The translations under genes and the position numbers were made by a program. Below are positions 48,800-63,700 of a stretch of 64,000 bases of DNA, in pieces. Source of the DNA: Dallia pectoralis (Eukaryota; Chordata; Actinopteri; Esociformes; Umbridae); the NCBI GenBank assembly GCA_029465975.1, contig CM055758.1:8895875-8959874 (forward strand), written 5' to 3'. Within the stretch, counting starts at the first letter, position 1. Each line of letters starts with the position of its first letter. The notes below the pieces were generated by a model that was not told the DNA's origin, searched no databases, and saw only the letters and a program-made list of their open reading frames with translations.

Positions 48800-51700
48800 G
48801 CATGTGCTCTTGCTTGGGTTCTTATACCAGGCGTTTTTGCTTCAACCAGAATTGTCAATATTTAGTTCTGCATTAATTGAATAATTAAATTGCCCCTATG
48901 ATTTTCCTTTTCTATCCATCTTGTTTCTTATTGTATATTACATTTAGTGTGTCACGTCGACAGTATAGCAGTAATCTCATAACAATGTAACATCCTTATC
49001 ATTTAGAAAGTATACCTAAATCTACTAAATCGTTTGCTCAATCTTTCGATATGTTATTACGTTTTTTTGTTCACCGCAAATTAACTCTCATATCAAGAAC
49101 AGCTCACATATGTTCTTCTGATTGTCAACCTTATCCACACACTCAAGTGACAGTTATTAACCTTATCTAACCTATTCTTTTATATGGTTTTAAAACAGAC
49201 ATATTGATATTATATTTGAAATTGGTTATTGAATATCCATAATATTTCACTTTAATTATTGTTTTAACATTGTTAATGAAATGTTTGCATCAACTAAACC
49301 ATCACCTTGGACAATAGCACTACAACGCAAGCACAACATATTTGTAAAATACCAGTTAACAACAAATTAAGTGCTGAAAGAGCAACAGGGAAACATCCAT
49401 ATAAATCAATGTTCTGAAGCAGGCTGCCAGTAATGTGCTCTTTATAGGAAACATTCAATTCTCTGCGCCGATTACGGTGTGTCTTGAAGGACACACATCA
49501 GACTCACACATCCCTAAATTATGATCACCACAACATGTTTCTAATATTATAACCACAACGTCTTTCTAACATTATAACCACAACATGTTTCTAACATTAT
49601 AACCACAACGTGTTTATAACATTATAACCACAACGTGTTTCTAACATTATAACCACAACATGTTTATAACCACAACATGTTTATAACACTATAACCACAA
49701 CGTGTTTATAACACTATAACCACAACGTGTTTATAACATTATAACCACAACATGTTTCTAACATTATAACCACAACATGTTTATAACACTATAACCCAAC
49801 GTGTTTATAACACTATAACCACAACGTGTTTAACACTATAACCCCAACGTGTTTATAACATTATACATTATAACCACAACATGTTTATAACATTATAATC
49901 ACAACGTGTTTAAAACATTATAACCACAACGTGTTTATAACATTATAACCACAACGTGTTTATAACTCTATAACGACAACCTGTTTATAACATTATAACC
50001 ACAACGTGTTTATAACACTATAACCACAACGTGTTTATAACACTATAACCACAACGTGTTTCTAACATTATAACCACAACATGTTTCTAACATTATAACC
50101 ACATCGTGTTTATAACATTATACATTATAACCACAATGTGTTTATAACATTATAACCACAACGTGTTTAAAACATTATACATTATAACCACAACGTGTTT
50201 ATAACATTATAACCACAACGTGTTTATAACTCTATAACGACAACCTGTTAATAACACTATAACCACAACGTGTTTATAACTCTATAACGACAACCTGTTT
50301 CTAACACTATAACCACAACGTGTTTATAACATTATAACCACATCGTGTTTATAACATTATACATTATAACCACAACGTGTTTATAACATTATAACCACAA
50401 CGTGTTTATAACTCTATAACGACCACCTGTTAATAACACTATAACCACAACGTGTTTATAACTCTATAACGACAACCTGTTTCTAACACTATAACCACAA
50501 CGTGTTTATAACATTATAACCACAACGTGTTTATAACACTATAACCACAACGTGTTTATAACATTATAACCACAACCTGTTTCTAACACTATAACCACAA
50601 CGTGTTTATAACATTATACATTATAACCACAATGTGTTTATAACTCTATAACGACAACCTGTTTCTAACACTATAACCACAACCTGTTTCTAACACTATA
50701 ACCACAACGTGTTTATAACACTATAACCACAACCTGTTTCTAACACTATAACCACAACGTGTTTATAACATTATAACCACAACAGGTTGTGAAATGTTAT
50801 GTCCAGTCCACTTTTTCATCCTACGGTATTGTCATGTACTGATTACAAATACAGATATCCTACACTGCTAATCAACACAGTGTGGATGGATTTGCTGCCA
50901 ATGAGTGGCTTCTATATTTTCTATACATTTTAGTTTCAGGAAAAGCCATTTTAGAGCTACCAAGCCTCTTAGTTGAATTATAGGTTTGTCCTGGTATGGC
51001 AAGGGTCACAGAAGCTAATGGTTTTTGTCAGGGCTTGTCCAGGAATGGAGTTCAGACTTGACATTCCATTCACTTCTATCACCCAAATAACAATACACTT
51101 TATTTTCTATGGCGCCTTTAAAAGTAGCATCTCAAAGCGCTTTACAACATAAAAGCAGCAGATGCGGACGAGAACAAAACATGCAGTAATGTTTTTAGAC
51201 CTCAATAGATAATCCCTGGTCTGTCAAATTTGACCTCAACTGTGTGGACTCTACGTTTGGTTGCAGTGATGGCACTAATGTAAATAGTTTCAGCGCTGCA
51301 TTATATTTTGTCTGCTGAAAGGGAAAACCTTATTCCTTTTGAAGTATAACTGTTTACTTACTCTTAAATAAAATACACAGAAAAACGTCCATGTTTAAAA
51401 AGTGTGAATTGTACCAAAACTATTTCCCGTAAAATTGACCAACCTAAAACTCTCAAACTATGAATTTAAAGCCATTTTTTCCCCACGAATTCTATTAGGA
51501 TTGTCTTTGAAAAGCCACTTAAAATATAAATATGAAAAATAAAATGGGCTGAAAGAAGGAAAACATCAAGCAGTTAGTACGGAGGTACATACATACTGAT
51601 AAATCAGAATTCCATGTCCATATAGGCCCCTCAGCAGGCATCACACACTTGAACTGCTTTTTCATTTATGGAAACTGTCTTCTATCTTCCTGGAAAATAA

Positions 51701-54700
51701 CAAATATATGTGACAAACCAGAGTTATTAAAGCCCTTCTAACATATTTAATCATGATACCACAATGGTCTAGAACAGGGGTGGGCAAACTAGGGCCCACA
51801 GACGAATCTGGCCTCAAGGATATTCCATCTGGCCCGCGGTCGGTATTAAAATATTTGTGAGAGGAAGTACATAATAACTTGCCAGTCCAATTATAATGTA
51901 TCTGAATCTGCCTTAAAATTATTAAGACATAATAGTAGACCTACAGTATAAATGGTATGCGTAAACATTTTAGTTATCGCCCTTGTCTGGCCCACAAATC
52001 ATGTGCCCTTAACAAAACAAATGTGGCCCTTCAAAGTCCTGATGTTGCCCCTGAGCTGAAAAGTCTCCCGGTTTAGAAGATAATTTTCTGTTTACCACAT
52101 ATTTGTATTTTTCAGCTTAATACACACAGAAATGCTGTGAAGATATTATTTAATTGTTATACGCTTTCTTTTAAGCACTACAAATGTAATATACATTAAA
52201 CGTGTTCATTTGACGTTGATTTGTACTCAAGTTCTTGATAATTAGCATAATCGGATTCATTCAAAAGATGTTTGTCTGCATGTAGATATGCGAGTAAGGG
52301 GAGATGATGTAGCCATGGTGGGCTGTGTCGTTTAGTCTGCCACTAAGTAAAAATAAAATCTACCAAACTATTTGATTTGCTTTTGTTTTAAGCTATGCCC
52401 AGGGAAATCTTTTTGATTTCCACAACACGGGTGGACTATTTCTCTGCTTTTTTGTAAATTTGTTTTGGACAAAGTCCAGGAGACAACCGGACTACTTGGC
52501 ATTACTTTTTGTGAGCTATGTTGGAAGAGATGAGAGTTGGGGTCTGGGCAGGCTGTCTGTGCCGACTTTGGTCTAAACACACGAGGAAATGTCTGCTAAC
52601 TAGTAGTACTGCCTTAGAGTTGTCAGCATTCACTGACACATGAAGTGGATGGAAATAATGGTCTAAACACACGAGGAAATGTCTGCTAACTAGTAGTACT
52701 GCCTTAGAGTTGGCAGCACACACTGACACATGAAGTGGATGGAAATATTGGCTGCGGACATGATGCTGTCCATGGAGCAGACTGCATGTAAACAGAATCA
52801 GATTGTGTCTTTGGTGGAGTTGGTATCTCAGTGGTAGAGTGCATGCTCTGTGTGTATGATGTCCTGGGTTCCTATTGGAGGAGTTGGTATCCCAGTGGTA
52901 GAGTGCATGCTCTGTGTGTATGATGTCCTGGGTTCCTATTGGTGGAGCTGGTAGCTCAGTGGTAGAGTGCATGCTCTGTATGTATGATGTCCTGGGTTCC
53001 TATTGGAGGAGTTGGTATCTCAGTGGTAGAGTGCATGCTCTGTATGTATGATGTCCTGGGTTCCTATTGGAGGAGTTGGTATCTCAGTGGTAGAGTGCAT
53101 GCTCTGTTTGTATGATGTCCTGGGTTCCTATTGGAGGAGTTGGTATCTCAGTGGTAGAGTACATGCTCTGTATGTATGATGTCCTGGGTTCCTATTGGAG
53201 GAGTTGGTATCTCAGTGGTAGAGTGCATGCTCTGTGTGTATGATGTCCTGGGTTCCTATTGGTGGAGCTGGTAGCTCAGTGGTAGAGTGCATGCTCTGTA
53301 TGTATGATGTCCTGGGTTCCTATTGGAGGAGTTGGTATCTCAGTGGTAGAGTACATGCTCTGTATGTATGATGTCCTGGGTTCCTATTGGAGGAGTTGGT
53401 ATCTCAGTGGTAGAGTGCATGCTCTGTATGTATGATGTCCTCAGTGGTTCCTATTGGAGGAGTTGGTATCTCAGTGGTAGAGTGCATGCTCTGTTTGTAT
53501 GATGTCCTGGGTTCCTATTGGAGGAGTTGGTATCTCAGTGGTAGAGTACATGCTCTGTATGTATGATGTCCTGGGTTCCTATTGGAGGAGTTGGTATCTC
53601 AGTGGTAGAGTGCATGCTCTGTGTGTATGATGTCCTGGGTTCCTATTGGAGGAGTTGGTATCTCAGTGGTAGAGTGCATGCTCTGTTTGTATGATGTCCT
53701 GGGTTCCTATTGGAGGAGTTGGTATCTCAGTGGTAGAGTACATGCTTTGGGTGTGTGATGACGTCCTGGGTTCAATCCCCAGGTCGCCGTTGCAAATGAG
53801 AATTTTATTCTCAATCGGCCTACCTGGTTAAATAAAGGTACAATGAAAAAACAGAGACATTATAACAGGCTGTTACATCACATGCAGACGCCTCCTAACC
53901 AGCACAAAACACTTACAGCAGGCAAACCTGCTCATTAACAGACTTTCTGAGAAGTAACTGATTTCAATTGTTTAACACCTATAGATCTATACAGTGATAT
54001 TCCACCAGCGATAAGATAAGCAATCCAGTGACTATTACCACCTCACGAGGACAGGTCTGAAAGCAAAACAGTACCAGTGATGCCCCATAACGTTCAGTCA
54101 AGCAGCGACACGACTAGTAAACCACTCTGTTGTGCGCTTCTTGTCCTCCCTGCAGTTGTGTATATATGCGGGCCTCTGGACACGTTTCTGAGTATCATGA
54201 AGCTGTTTCAGAGTGACATTCCAGATCCTGAGAACTACGCCATCTTTTATCTGGACGTGTTCGCCGAAAGCCTGACAGACCACAAACCCTGGAGGAACAA
54301 CGACAGCCTCTGGATTGACCCGATCAAAGTGTTCAAGGTACACAGCGCCGACCGTCACACACAGACACAGATACACGAACAGACATTAGTCCCTTTCATT
54401 AATTCTGAATTATTTCGTTTCATTAATTGCAGTGATATTTTGAAGGAATATGTCTAAATATTCAGAGTCAATTAGGTTAGTGGTGAACTGTCACTTTTTT
54501 CCCCTCAGCAGTAATTGAAACCAGACTGGGTTATGCTTTTTGTCGTGTAAAATGAATGCCTCATTCTGAGGAAATTCAATTTAAAGCTTTTGCCTTCTGT
54601 GTGTGTGTGACCAGATTTATAATTGCACATCTCTCTGTTCCTACTGAAACTGTGTCAGAGGGAACACGAAGTTCACCAGGTTGAATGAGGTGAACTGTGT

Positions 54701-57700
54701 GTGTAGTCTGTCTGCGTGACTGATATATATCAGATGTTAAACAGTGAACAGATTACAGATGATATGCGGCTCAGAACACAATAGATGTTTGTCCAGACTT
54801 AATTTGTCACAAGTCATTGACAAACATCTCTGAGACAATTTTGGTTCACTGATCCATAACGTAATGAGGCAGCTACGCTAAGCAAGCTAATCCCATCCAG
54901 CCGACTACAGTAGCTACACCAACGTTAACACAAAACCGACCCCAAAGCTTCAAAGAGCCTCAAAGAGCTAACATGCATATAGCTACTTTTTTAATTCCAC
55001 ATAAAGAGCTGTGTGATAATCAGATGAACAGGTTTCTAAGCACACATCTTGTTGGTTATGAATCGTCAAACAACTCTACAGGATGGGCAGCATTTCTTCT
55101 GTGTCTCCCCTGATTTCTGACTTTAATTATTGAACGAGGTTATTAAAAGAGAGTTGTCAGCTGAAAGCCACTTAGTCCTGCATATTAATGTGCAAAGAAA
55201 TAAGTGAGCAACACATGCTTGTCTTTGGGTCCTGTCATTAAATGTTGCAGATTGCAACTGTATTTGCTCTCAGCTGCACTTAGCATTGTGTATTTCAAAT
55301 CTGCCGTTGAATTTCAAATGAAAGATATTAAACATTTATTTGAATTGGTAAAGTCACAGTAGGTATAACCTCGGGATTTTCTTATTTTCTCTGAAAAGAG
55401 ATGAGTTCAAATAAGAAATATACTAAAATGAATAGGAAATATAGTATATTATTAATATAGTTAGAAAGAATGATCTTTCACTGAAATAATCACTATGTCT
55501 TACCAACTTTGCTTTTGTCAAAGAATCCTCCATTTGCAGCAATTACAGCCTTGTAGACGTTGGACATCCTAGTTGTCTATTTGTTGAGGTAATCTGAGGA
55601 GATTTCACACCACGTCTCCTGAAGCTCCTCCCACAAGTTTGATTGGCTTGATGGACACTTCTTAAGTACCATAAGTACGGTACGGTCAAGCCACTCTCAC
55701 AACGGCACTTTAGGGTTGAGCTCTGCCATTCCATTATAGCTTGGGGCTGTGCTTTGGGTCATTGTCCTGTTGTAGGAGGATATTGGCTCCAGTCAAATGT
55801 CCACATGGTATGGCATGGCTTTGCAAAATGGAACAATAAGCTGCATTCTTGGGGATACCTGGTTCCTGTACAAATCTCCCACTTTATCACCACTAAAGCA
55901 CCCTAACCCATTCCATTGCCTCCACCATGCTTGACAGATGGCGTACAGCACTCCACCCGCATCTTTTCATTTTGTCTGTGTCTCAGAAATGTTCTTCTCT
56001 GTTATTCGAACACTTCAAACTCAGGTGTTAATATATATTTTTTTTCCCCAATCCATATATTGTCTGTGTTCTTTCGCCCATCTCAATCTTTTTTTATGGC
56101 CAGTCTGAGATATAGCTTTTTCTTTGCGACTCTGCCAAGCATCCCTGAGTCGTCTCTTCACTGTTGATGTTCAGACTGGTGTTTAGTGGGAACTATTTGA
56201 TTAAGGCAGCAGCTGAGCACTTGTGAGGCGTCTGTTATCTCAAACTAGACACTTTAATGAATTTGCCCCCATGCTCAGTTGTTCCCCCGGGGCCTCACAC
56301 TTCACTTATTCTGACTAGAGCCAGTTGGCTGTTCTGTAAAGTGAGTTGTACACAGTGTTGTACACAATTTCCTTCTTGGAATAGCTGTCATTTCTCGAAC
56401 AGGAATAGAGTTTCAGAACAAAGTTATTTGTTTCTAGCTATACTAGTCTAAAGAAGGACAGTTGTATTACTTCTTTAATCAGCCAACAGTTTCCAGCTAT
56501 GCTAATGTAATGGGATTTTTTTTTCTAATAATCAATTAGCCTTCTAAAATGATCAACTTGGATAAGTTAACCTAGTGGTGGGCGATATGGGAAAAATATC
56601 ATATCACGATTTTTTCAGGAAAAATCACGATTCACGATTTTATCACGATTCTTTTTCATGTTGCTTTTTAAGACTATTTTGCTAATTACTGAGCTGCAAT
56701 ACAAGCAAACTATATCTCCATTTAAAGAAGATAGCGTTACAAGGTAACAAAACATAAAAGGGAAAAAAAATTAAAGTAGCATATTTTAATCACGTGTATA
56801 TTTAAAGGAAGTGCAATGGTGCAAAGAAGCACCTTCATTCTCATCCGCAGCTTCACCATCCATTCACTGTGTAACCTGCCATCCATCTACAGCATCAGAT
56901 GATCTACTGTGTTATCATCCTGAATTAAATGAATTGTGAATTATGCAGTAAAACATTTTACTAAAATAGTATGTAGCCTATTTATTGTCTTATGTAGCCA
57001 TACAATACAAAATTAAAACCATGATTTTAAAATGCACAGGCTATGATATTTAAATTTCTAAAGATCGAATAAATTAAAATCAATCAAACTGTATGTCCTA
57101 TTTTGATGTAATAAATGCTAAAACATTTTAGATCACAAGCGACGCGCAATCAAATGATTTGCGCATGATTGGCCGTATATATTGCAACACAGACTGTTGA
57201 AATAAAAACATTAGGCTACAGTGTATAATTTGATCATTTACATTTGTAAAATGTATTATAGTAATTACAGCCCAGTAACTAAGGCACTATAGACAATGAA
57301 ACACGTATTTTACAACACAGTTTGTATATTGGTCACGGTCGGGTATATTCTGCTGTTACCCGGTAGATACATTAATCAATTTCGTTTTATATTTTCGTTC
57401 TGTTTATTTAGTAAAACATATATTTCTTTATAAACGTAGGCCTACCTCTTTTTTCTAGTTCATTCAAATTCAACCAAGCCAATCAATCAATTATCTATGT
57501 ATATCTCGCAGCTTTTGTCTGCCTGAGCAGGACACGCATACTAACCGGTTGCACTGCGCAGAGTGTTCATTAGTGATGTTATGAGTGCACATGAGACCGC
57601 AGCAAATTAATCGGTTACATATATCCAGTTTCATATAGATCGGACCAAAACGCGTCAAGTTTCATGTAGACCAGACCAAAACGCATCAAGTTTCATGTAG

Positions 57701-60700
57701 ACCAGACCAAAACGCATCCAGTTTTATAAAGACCAGACCAAAACGGATCCAGTTTCATATAGACCAGACCAAAACGGTGTCCAATATAGATCGGACCAAA
57801 ACGAGATCAGACCAAAACGCATCCAGTTTCTGAAAACGGGACAAGGTAAAATGCACGTATTTAGGAAAAGTCATGGAAGAACGAGGCTGTAGCTTTTCAA
57901 CATTATATATTTATTTTAATTACTAACTGCAACGCCCGCGGGCATGGGCTGTTGGCGCTTCTAGTGTTAACACGCTGACATCTAGCGCACGGCGCATTGC
58001 ATGTTGATACGTAGCTGAAAAAACGCCATAGATCTGCATCTAATTGAACGTGCACTGGAGCGCGATTCTACGATATTTCCGAAAAAGTGAATCGTGGAGA
58101 CATTTTAATCGTCCACGATTAAATATCGTCATATCGCACACCCCTAAGTTAACCCAATGTGCCGTTGGAACACAGTACTATTAGGTACTGATGGGTAATT
58201 ATTAACAATGTTTACATTGTATTTCTGTTCACTTCGATGTTATTTTAATGGACAAAATTGTCTTTCCTTTAAAAGCAAGGACATTTCTAAGTGAGCCCAG
58301 ACGTTTGACTGGTAATGTGTATGCATTGAGTGTAGCATTGGCCATTTGATTGGTGCAACAACAACACACACATTGAACTTAAGTTACAGTTTGTGTTAAA
58401 GGAATGACCGGCATCACATGGGAATGAGGGTGGGATGTCAGACGATCGTTGATGTCAATTATTGACACATATCGGCACATGTTTCCATCTTGTTTGTGAA
58501 ACGCACAAACAGCTAAATACATCCTAAAATGATCTTCAGTAATATTTGGCTAAGAGTCGGTTGTGTATCTTTGATAGATGTCTTCCTGAGGCATGTCATG
58601 TTTTCTGATTTAAAAGCTCCTAAAGAACTCTAGCTAAGTAAAAAAAAAAACATTGGAAGTAATGGGTGCGAGTCAAAATGTAGCCAAGAACAATTACATG
58701 CATTAAACAGCAATTGGATACAAAAATGTATGTATTTTTCACAACAATTAACGTTGTTGCCGATAATGGTTTTTTTTAAATAAACACTGTTTAGATTGTT
58801 ATAAGGAAGAATCTTCGCTATTATTTCAACTTCTTTTACCGACAACACACTTCAACGTGGAAAGTGAACTGATTTCATAGTCTGTTGTTGATTAACATAA
58901 TTAAACAAATCATAGTTGGCGGCAACTTGTTTATGAATCTCTCTGGGTGGAATGTCCTTGTAATGCTCCACTGTTCATTTTGTCTCTCTCTTCCCCAGTC
59001 TGTGTTCGTCATAACATACAGGGAACCCGATAATCCGGAGTATAAAGTGTTTCAAGATGAGCTCCACGTTCGGGCTCGGAAGGACTTCAACGTGAGCATA
59101 GAACCCTCTCTGGTAAGTCAGATTGCAATCCTGTCACAACTCAGAACCCTTTGCTTGTCAAATCTCTAAAACGAATTAGACTGCCACGCGATTATTACAT
59201 ACAGCGGTTAACGGCTACATGTGATCAATAAAAAAACTAATAAATCTGTTCAGGGACATCAAAAATGCAAGTCTTGGATGTACTCTTTCAGGGGAGCTCA
59301 ATGTCTGTGAATAGCAGCACTATATATAATATACCAAGCCAGTGTTGCCCTAAAGCTATAGATGAAGTCTTCAAAGACAGTTCGAGGGGGAGAAGAAAAG
59401 TATCAGGCACAAACTCTAGGCACTCCAGGTCAGACCTTCATCTTGGCTTGATTGCCTTCTTCAGGTTCTAGACATACAGTCTACCTAGGTTTACATTCTG
59501 TAATTCTGGTACACATTATGGGGTAGTACAGTTACTGCCCAAGCCAGTCGGAGCACTGAATGGGACAGTCCATGGCGCCGTACCCAAAGGAAACGTGGGA
59601 ACACGGGCCAACACGGGCTACCTACCCAATCCAGTCCCAGCCAATTGCGCACTATGTGCTAAACTGAGAGCTGTGCCAACGAGGCAATAAATGGAACCGT
59701 GTGAGGTCCTCTCTACACCTCGCCACAGCACAGATACCCTGTTACACAACCCACAGTCTCAAATAGGTCCACCACAGTGTCTACAGAACCAGACTCTCAC
59801 TGCGACTGCAAACTGGATTTAGTTCTCTCTGACCCGGTCGCCGTTCACACCAGATGTTACAGTGGGTCAGGACCCCTTCATGTGGGGTAAAAGAACGCTG
59901 AATAATTTCGAAGATATGCCATGTCTCTGTTATTTCTCCTAATTTCAACAACAAAGTGTAAGTGTGGACGGGGCTCTATTTACCAAAACCACGTGGGAAG
60001 TGAGGAAGGACCCGCCTTCTTGGCCCCTCCCCACAGTCCACACCAGGTATGTTGGCTTATATGTGAAGGTGGACCTGCCTTCCTGGCCCCTCCCCACAGT
60101 CCACACCCAGGTATGTTGGCTTATATGTGAAGGTTGACCCGCCTTCTTGGCCCCTCCCCACAGTCCACACCAGGTTTGTTGGCTTCTACGTGAAGGTGGA
60201 CCTGCCTTCTTGGCCCCTCCCCACAGTCCACACCAGGTATGTTGGCTTCTCAGTCGCCTCTTTGCTGCAGAGGAAATCAGTGTCACCACCAGCTGGATGA
60301 GGGACACTGTTCCTGTTGAGCGTGACAGCCGGTTCTGGGAACAGACGGGAGAACGCAGATGTCCGATGGAATCCGGCCGATGAAACGCTCCTCTTCTCCC
60401 CACGTGACCTGGGAGTCAAACACAGCGGCCCTGGAGGCTCCGTCTGAGGCAGAAAACCTAGAAGTGTTTTCCCCCTGTTCCAGCTGTCCCAGAACAGACC
60501 CAGGCAGCCATTCCAAACCCAAACCACACAGTGCATTCGGGGAAATCACCTTAAATAGTTTCTTGCTCTGGTACCTTTGCAGTGCCCGAACATCAGAACA
60601 TATGAAGATAAAGTGTGCCTTTTGAAGTTGGGCAGCCAAGAAACAAATATGTTTAGTAAGAAAGGAGGGACTCCAACTACGAATGTGATCCACCCATGGC

Positions 60701-63700
60701 ACTAGCCTCTGATCTACTGGAGGCGTGCAAACCAAACAAGCCTACTCCATACCAGTTAGGTGGTTTAGTAGAGTAAAGCTTGTACCAGACGGTCCATGAA
60801 GTCAGGAAACTTGGAGAGACACTGTTTGGCTGTACCAGTGGCGGGGAAACCAAGCTAATCCTGGACTGCTTTGCTCAGGGGGTATGTGGCCAGCTGGGTA
60901 CGTGTGCCTTCCCGTACAGGAAAGTAATGTTTAAACCCTAGAGTGGGCGAAAACATCCTTGCTTTGTAGAAAACCGGGAGACTTTCTGCTTTGCACGACA
61001 ACGACCGGAGGATCCAAATGCGAGAGCTGATTGCATCACCTAGAAGGCAGGACCTCCAATTTGTTGTAAGTGCTATTGACTGCTAACATTAAAGCAATGA
61101 CATGGATGTCTTCTCAGATTTATCAACATTAACAACAAAAACACACCCTCTGCAACCAGCATGCCACACGAAGACAATATTAACCGACACGGGCCACAGT
61201 CAGCTAGCAAACATTCAGAACAAAAGTTTTAGCAGCATCCGAAAGCAAGGCAAGGCAAAGCACCGAAATACATAGGTACGCTAGGAAAACGTAGGAGCAG
61301 ATATCTAAGCAGTAAAACAGATCGCCATAGTAACAGTAAAGGCCTCAGATGCCACCTCAGCTGACTTGTCATCTAATACCACACACTCAGGTTTCCATTA
61401 TGAACTGACTTCTCCTCATCGACAACATAGTTGCATGTCTGAGACAAGGTCACGAAGAGGACTCGATTCTTTTCATTTCAGAAGGATTTTATTGCCGCCT
61501 GTTTCTATGATGGCTTTGTGATGTACGCCAAGGCCTTGGAAGAGACACTGGCCGAGGGGGGCTCTACGAATGATGGAATCAACATAACACAGAGGATGCA
61601 AAGCTTCAGATTTTGGGGTAAATATTTCGAGATGATCGGTGCGTTGCGATTGGTTGGCATCCAGCGGTAAAGGAAAGACGTTTGCAATTGTTAAAGAACT
61701 GTTTCGCGTTAAAACCGAATATTTATATATATTTAATAATAGTTATATTTGCTGTTTTTTAGGGGTCACAGGACTTGTGACTATTGACAAAAACAATGCC
61801 AGGAACACTGACTTCAACCTCTGGGCGATGACAAACCAGGAATATGGAGAATATGGGGTACGTGATACTTCTGTAGGTAGATCACAAATTTAAATATGTC
61901 CAAGGCTTGAGACCCAATTTTAACCATCCAGAATGAATAACGAGTCATTGGAAATAACAATAGTGCTTGTAAAACCTTGTGAGGTAATTAACATGACTTC
62001 TGAAGGCGTGTTGCTGTCAAAATGCCCAACGTATGGTTCATCTAGATCAAATGGTCTGAGGGAATGGTCAGTCCCTGTGTTCAGTCCCTGTTCAGCACTG
62101 TACAGCACTGTACATGTCAGCTTACAAAATGCACATAGGAATTTTGTATTATTCAATAATAAAATGGTTAAAAAAACAGTATGTGTTATTTTATATCATG
62201 ATGCAGTTAGACCTCGTTTTGAAGTAGTTTAGCAAAAATCGACCCATAGAAATGAGGGAATTATTTCATCCCTTGGTTACGACATTAACCAGTCTTCTGT
62301 TTTCTCAGCTTCTATATTTGTTTAAACGTTCTCGCTTTGTTCAGCCAACAAAGACACAACCGAGTCAGATTCACATTGAATGCCTGACTGTAACATTACA
62401 GCCTGATGTATGTTTTTATTGGTGTAATACAGGGCTCAACGGTAAAAGAAACTTTGGCCTCTGTTGATTTTTCAGTATAAATATAGGTAAATAAGATCCC
62501 AACTGAAAGTATCCAACTGATATTCATATGCGTGTTGAGTTTTGACAATACGGTTTGACCATTGATGCATTGTAGTATACACAGTACCGGCATAACATTG
62601 AGTGTGTTCATTGGTTTCCTTAAAACGGACGTAAATAAAACAGTTGATTATTTTTAGGAAATTTAAATGTCATTTAAATGCCAAAAGGTCATTTAAATGC
62701 CAAATCTAAAAGAAGAAAAAACTCAGCCCATCCTAATTCAGCAAAAAAGTAGGAATAATGACCATGCCAAAATATAATATATTACTACAGAAATATTTTA
62801 TTGTGAAAGAAGTACACTATGAATTATAAATTAAAACCGCTCATGATACATCTTGGATTTCAATAGTCAAAAAGATCATTTCTGTAATGAGTAAAAGCAG
62901 TTCTTTCAGGGACTAGTCTGATTCATTCCACATGTCACAGTTGCCGCAATTATTGTAACACGAATTCCCCCCAAAATCCATCTCTACATAGGAATGAATT
63001 TAAGCTGAAGCTCCAGGGCTTTTCTGTTGTATTGCTAATATGCTTCAGATTTAATTAAAAGCAAATGATTAACAGCATGCCAGGCCTAAGGTCTATTAAT
63101 GTTTGGGACATTTTGGGGTCCTAATTCTGTTCAGGATATGAGGTTTAAAACCTCAAATTTTCATGAAATTGCGTTATTTACGTACTTAGTGGTTCCACGA
63201 CACTCTCTGCCGTTCCAGAGTTCTTCTCCAGAGGACAAAAATATTTTCAATCACTTAGGGTTCACAGTAACCTAAATGAATCTTTGTGATGTGGATGAAT
63301 CTCCGATTTGAAAGACACGATGGCAGAGAAACCAGCAGCCAGGAAAGCCATTAATGTCAGGCTGAGGCGTTTCACATCAGGCCGTGACAACCTGTAGTGT
63401 TCGAGCCATCTCAGTGGGCTTCTCAGTGGGGCTGCTTTATCCCTTTATATACTGGCGACCAGGGAGGGCCAACCCAACGTGCCTGTCTGATCGTGCACTA
63501 TGGAGGCAGGCCAAAATGACATTCTCCAGCGGCTGGTTGGAGACATGGGGGTCTTGTTTCACAGTGGCCTTCTGTGACAACGGACGTTTTGACAGGGCTG
63601 GCAAATGCTATAGCATGAAAGAATATAGCGCCCGTCAATTGAGCGTAAAGGCCACTATTCCTCTGGCAACCTTTTCCAAGCTGTGTCAACTATAACGTGA

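Larger units (their letters stand above)
55516..58321 (-). mobile_element. Tc1-like transposon in npr2 intron 2, split by a hAT-like insertion
   Basis: Same family as 1180-1985, transposase on minus. From 55516 (AAGAATCCTCCATTTGCAGC) through 56563 the plus strand follows the reverse complement of the transposase and 5' region. After the insertion it resumes at 58154 (CCAATGTGCCGTTGGAACAC) and ends with the terminal repeat (AAGGACATTTCTAAGTGAGC) near 58321. Multiple stops and indels; the terminal repeat at the 55516 side is missing. Inactive. Confidence 0.8.

Noticed and set aside
52813..53785. A cluster of tRNA-Ala genes
   Set aside because: Units end at the B-box and lack the 3' acceptor half, so they cannot fold into tRNA; better explained as SINE heads.
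59921..60536. ORFs of 69-152 codons on both strands
   Set aside because: They overlap the 63-bp repeat in npr2 intron 3 and have no homology.
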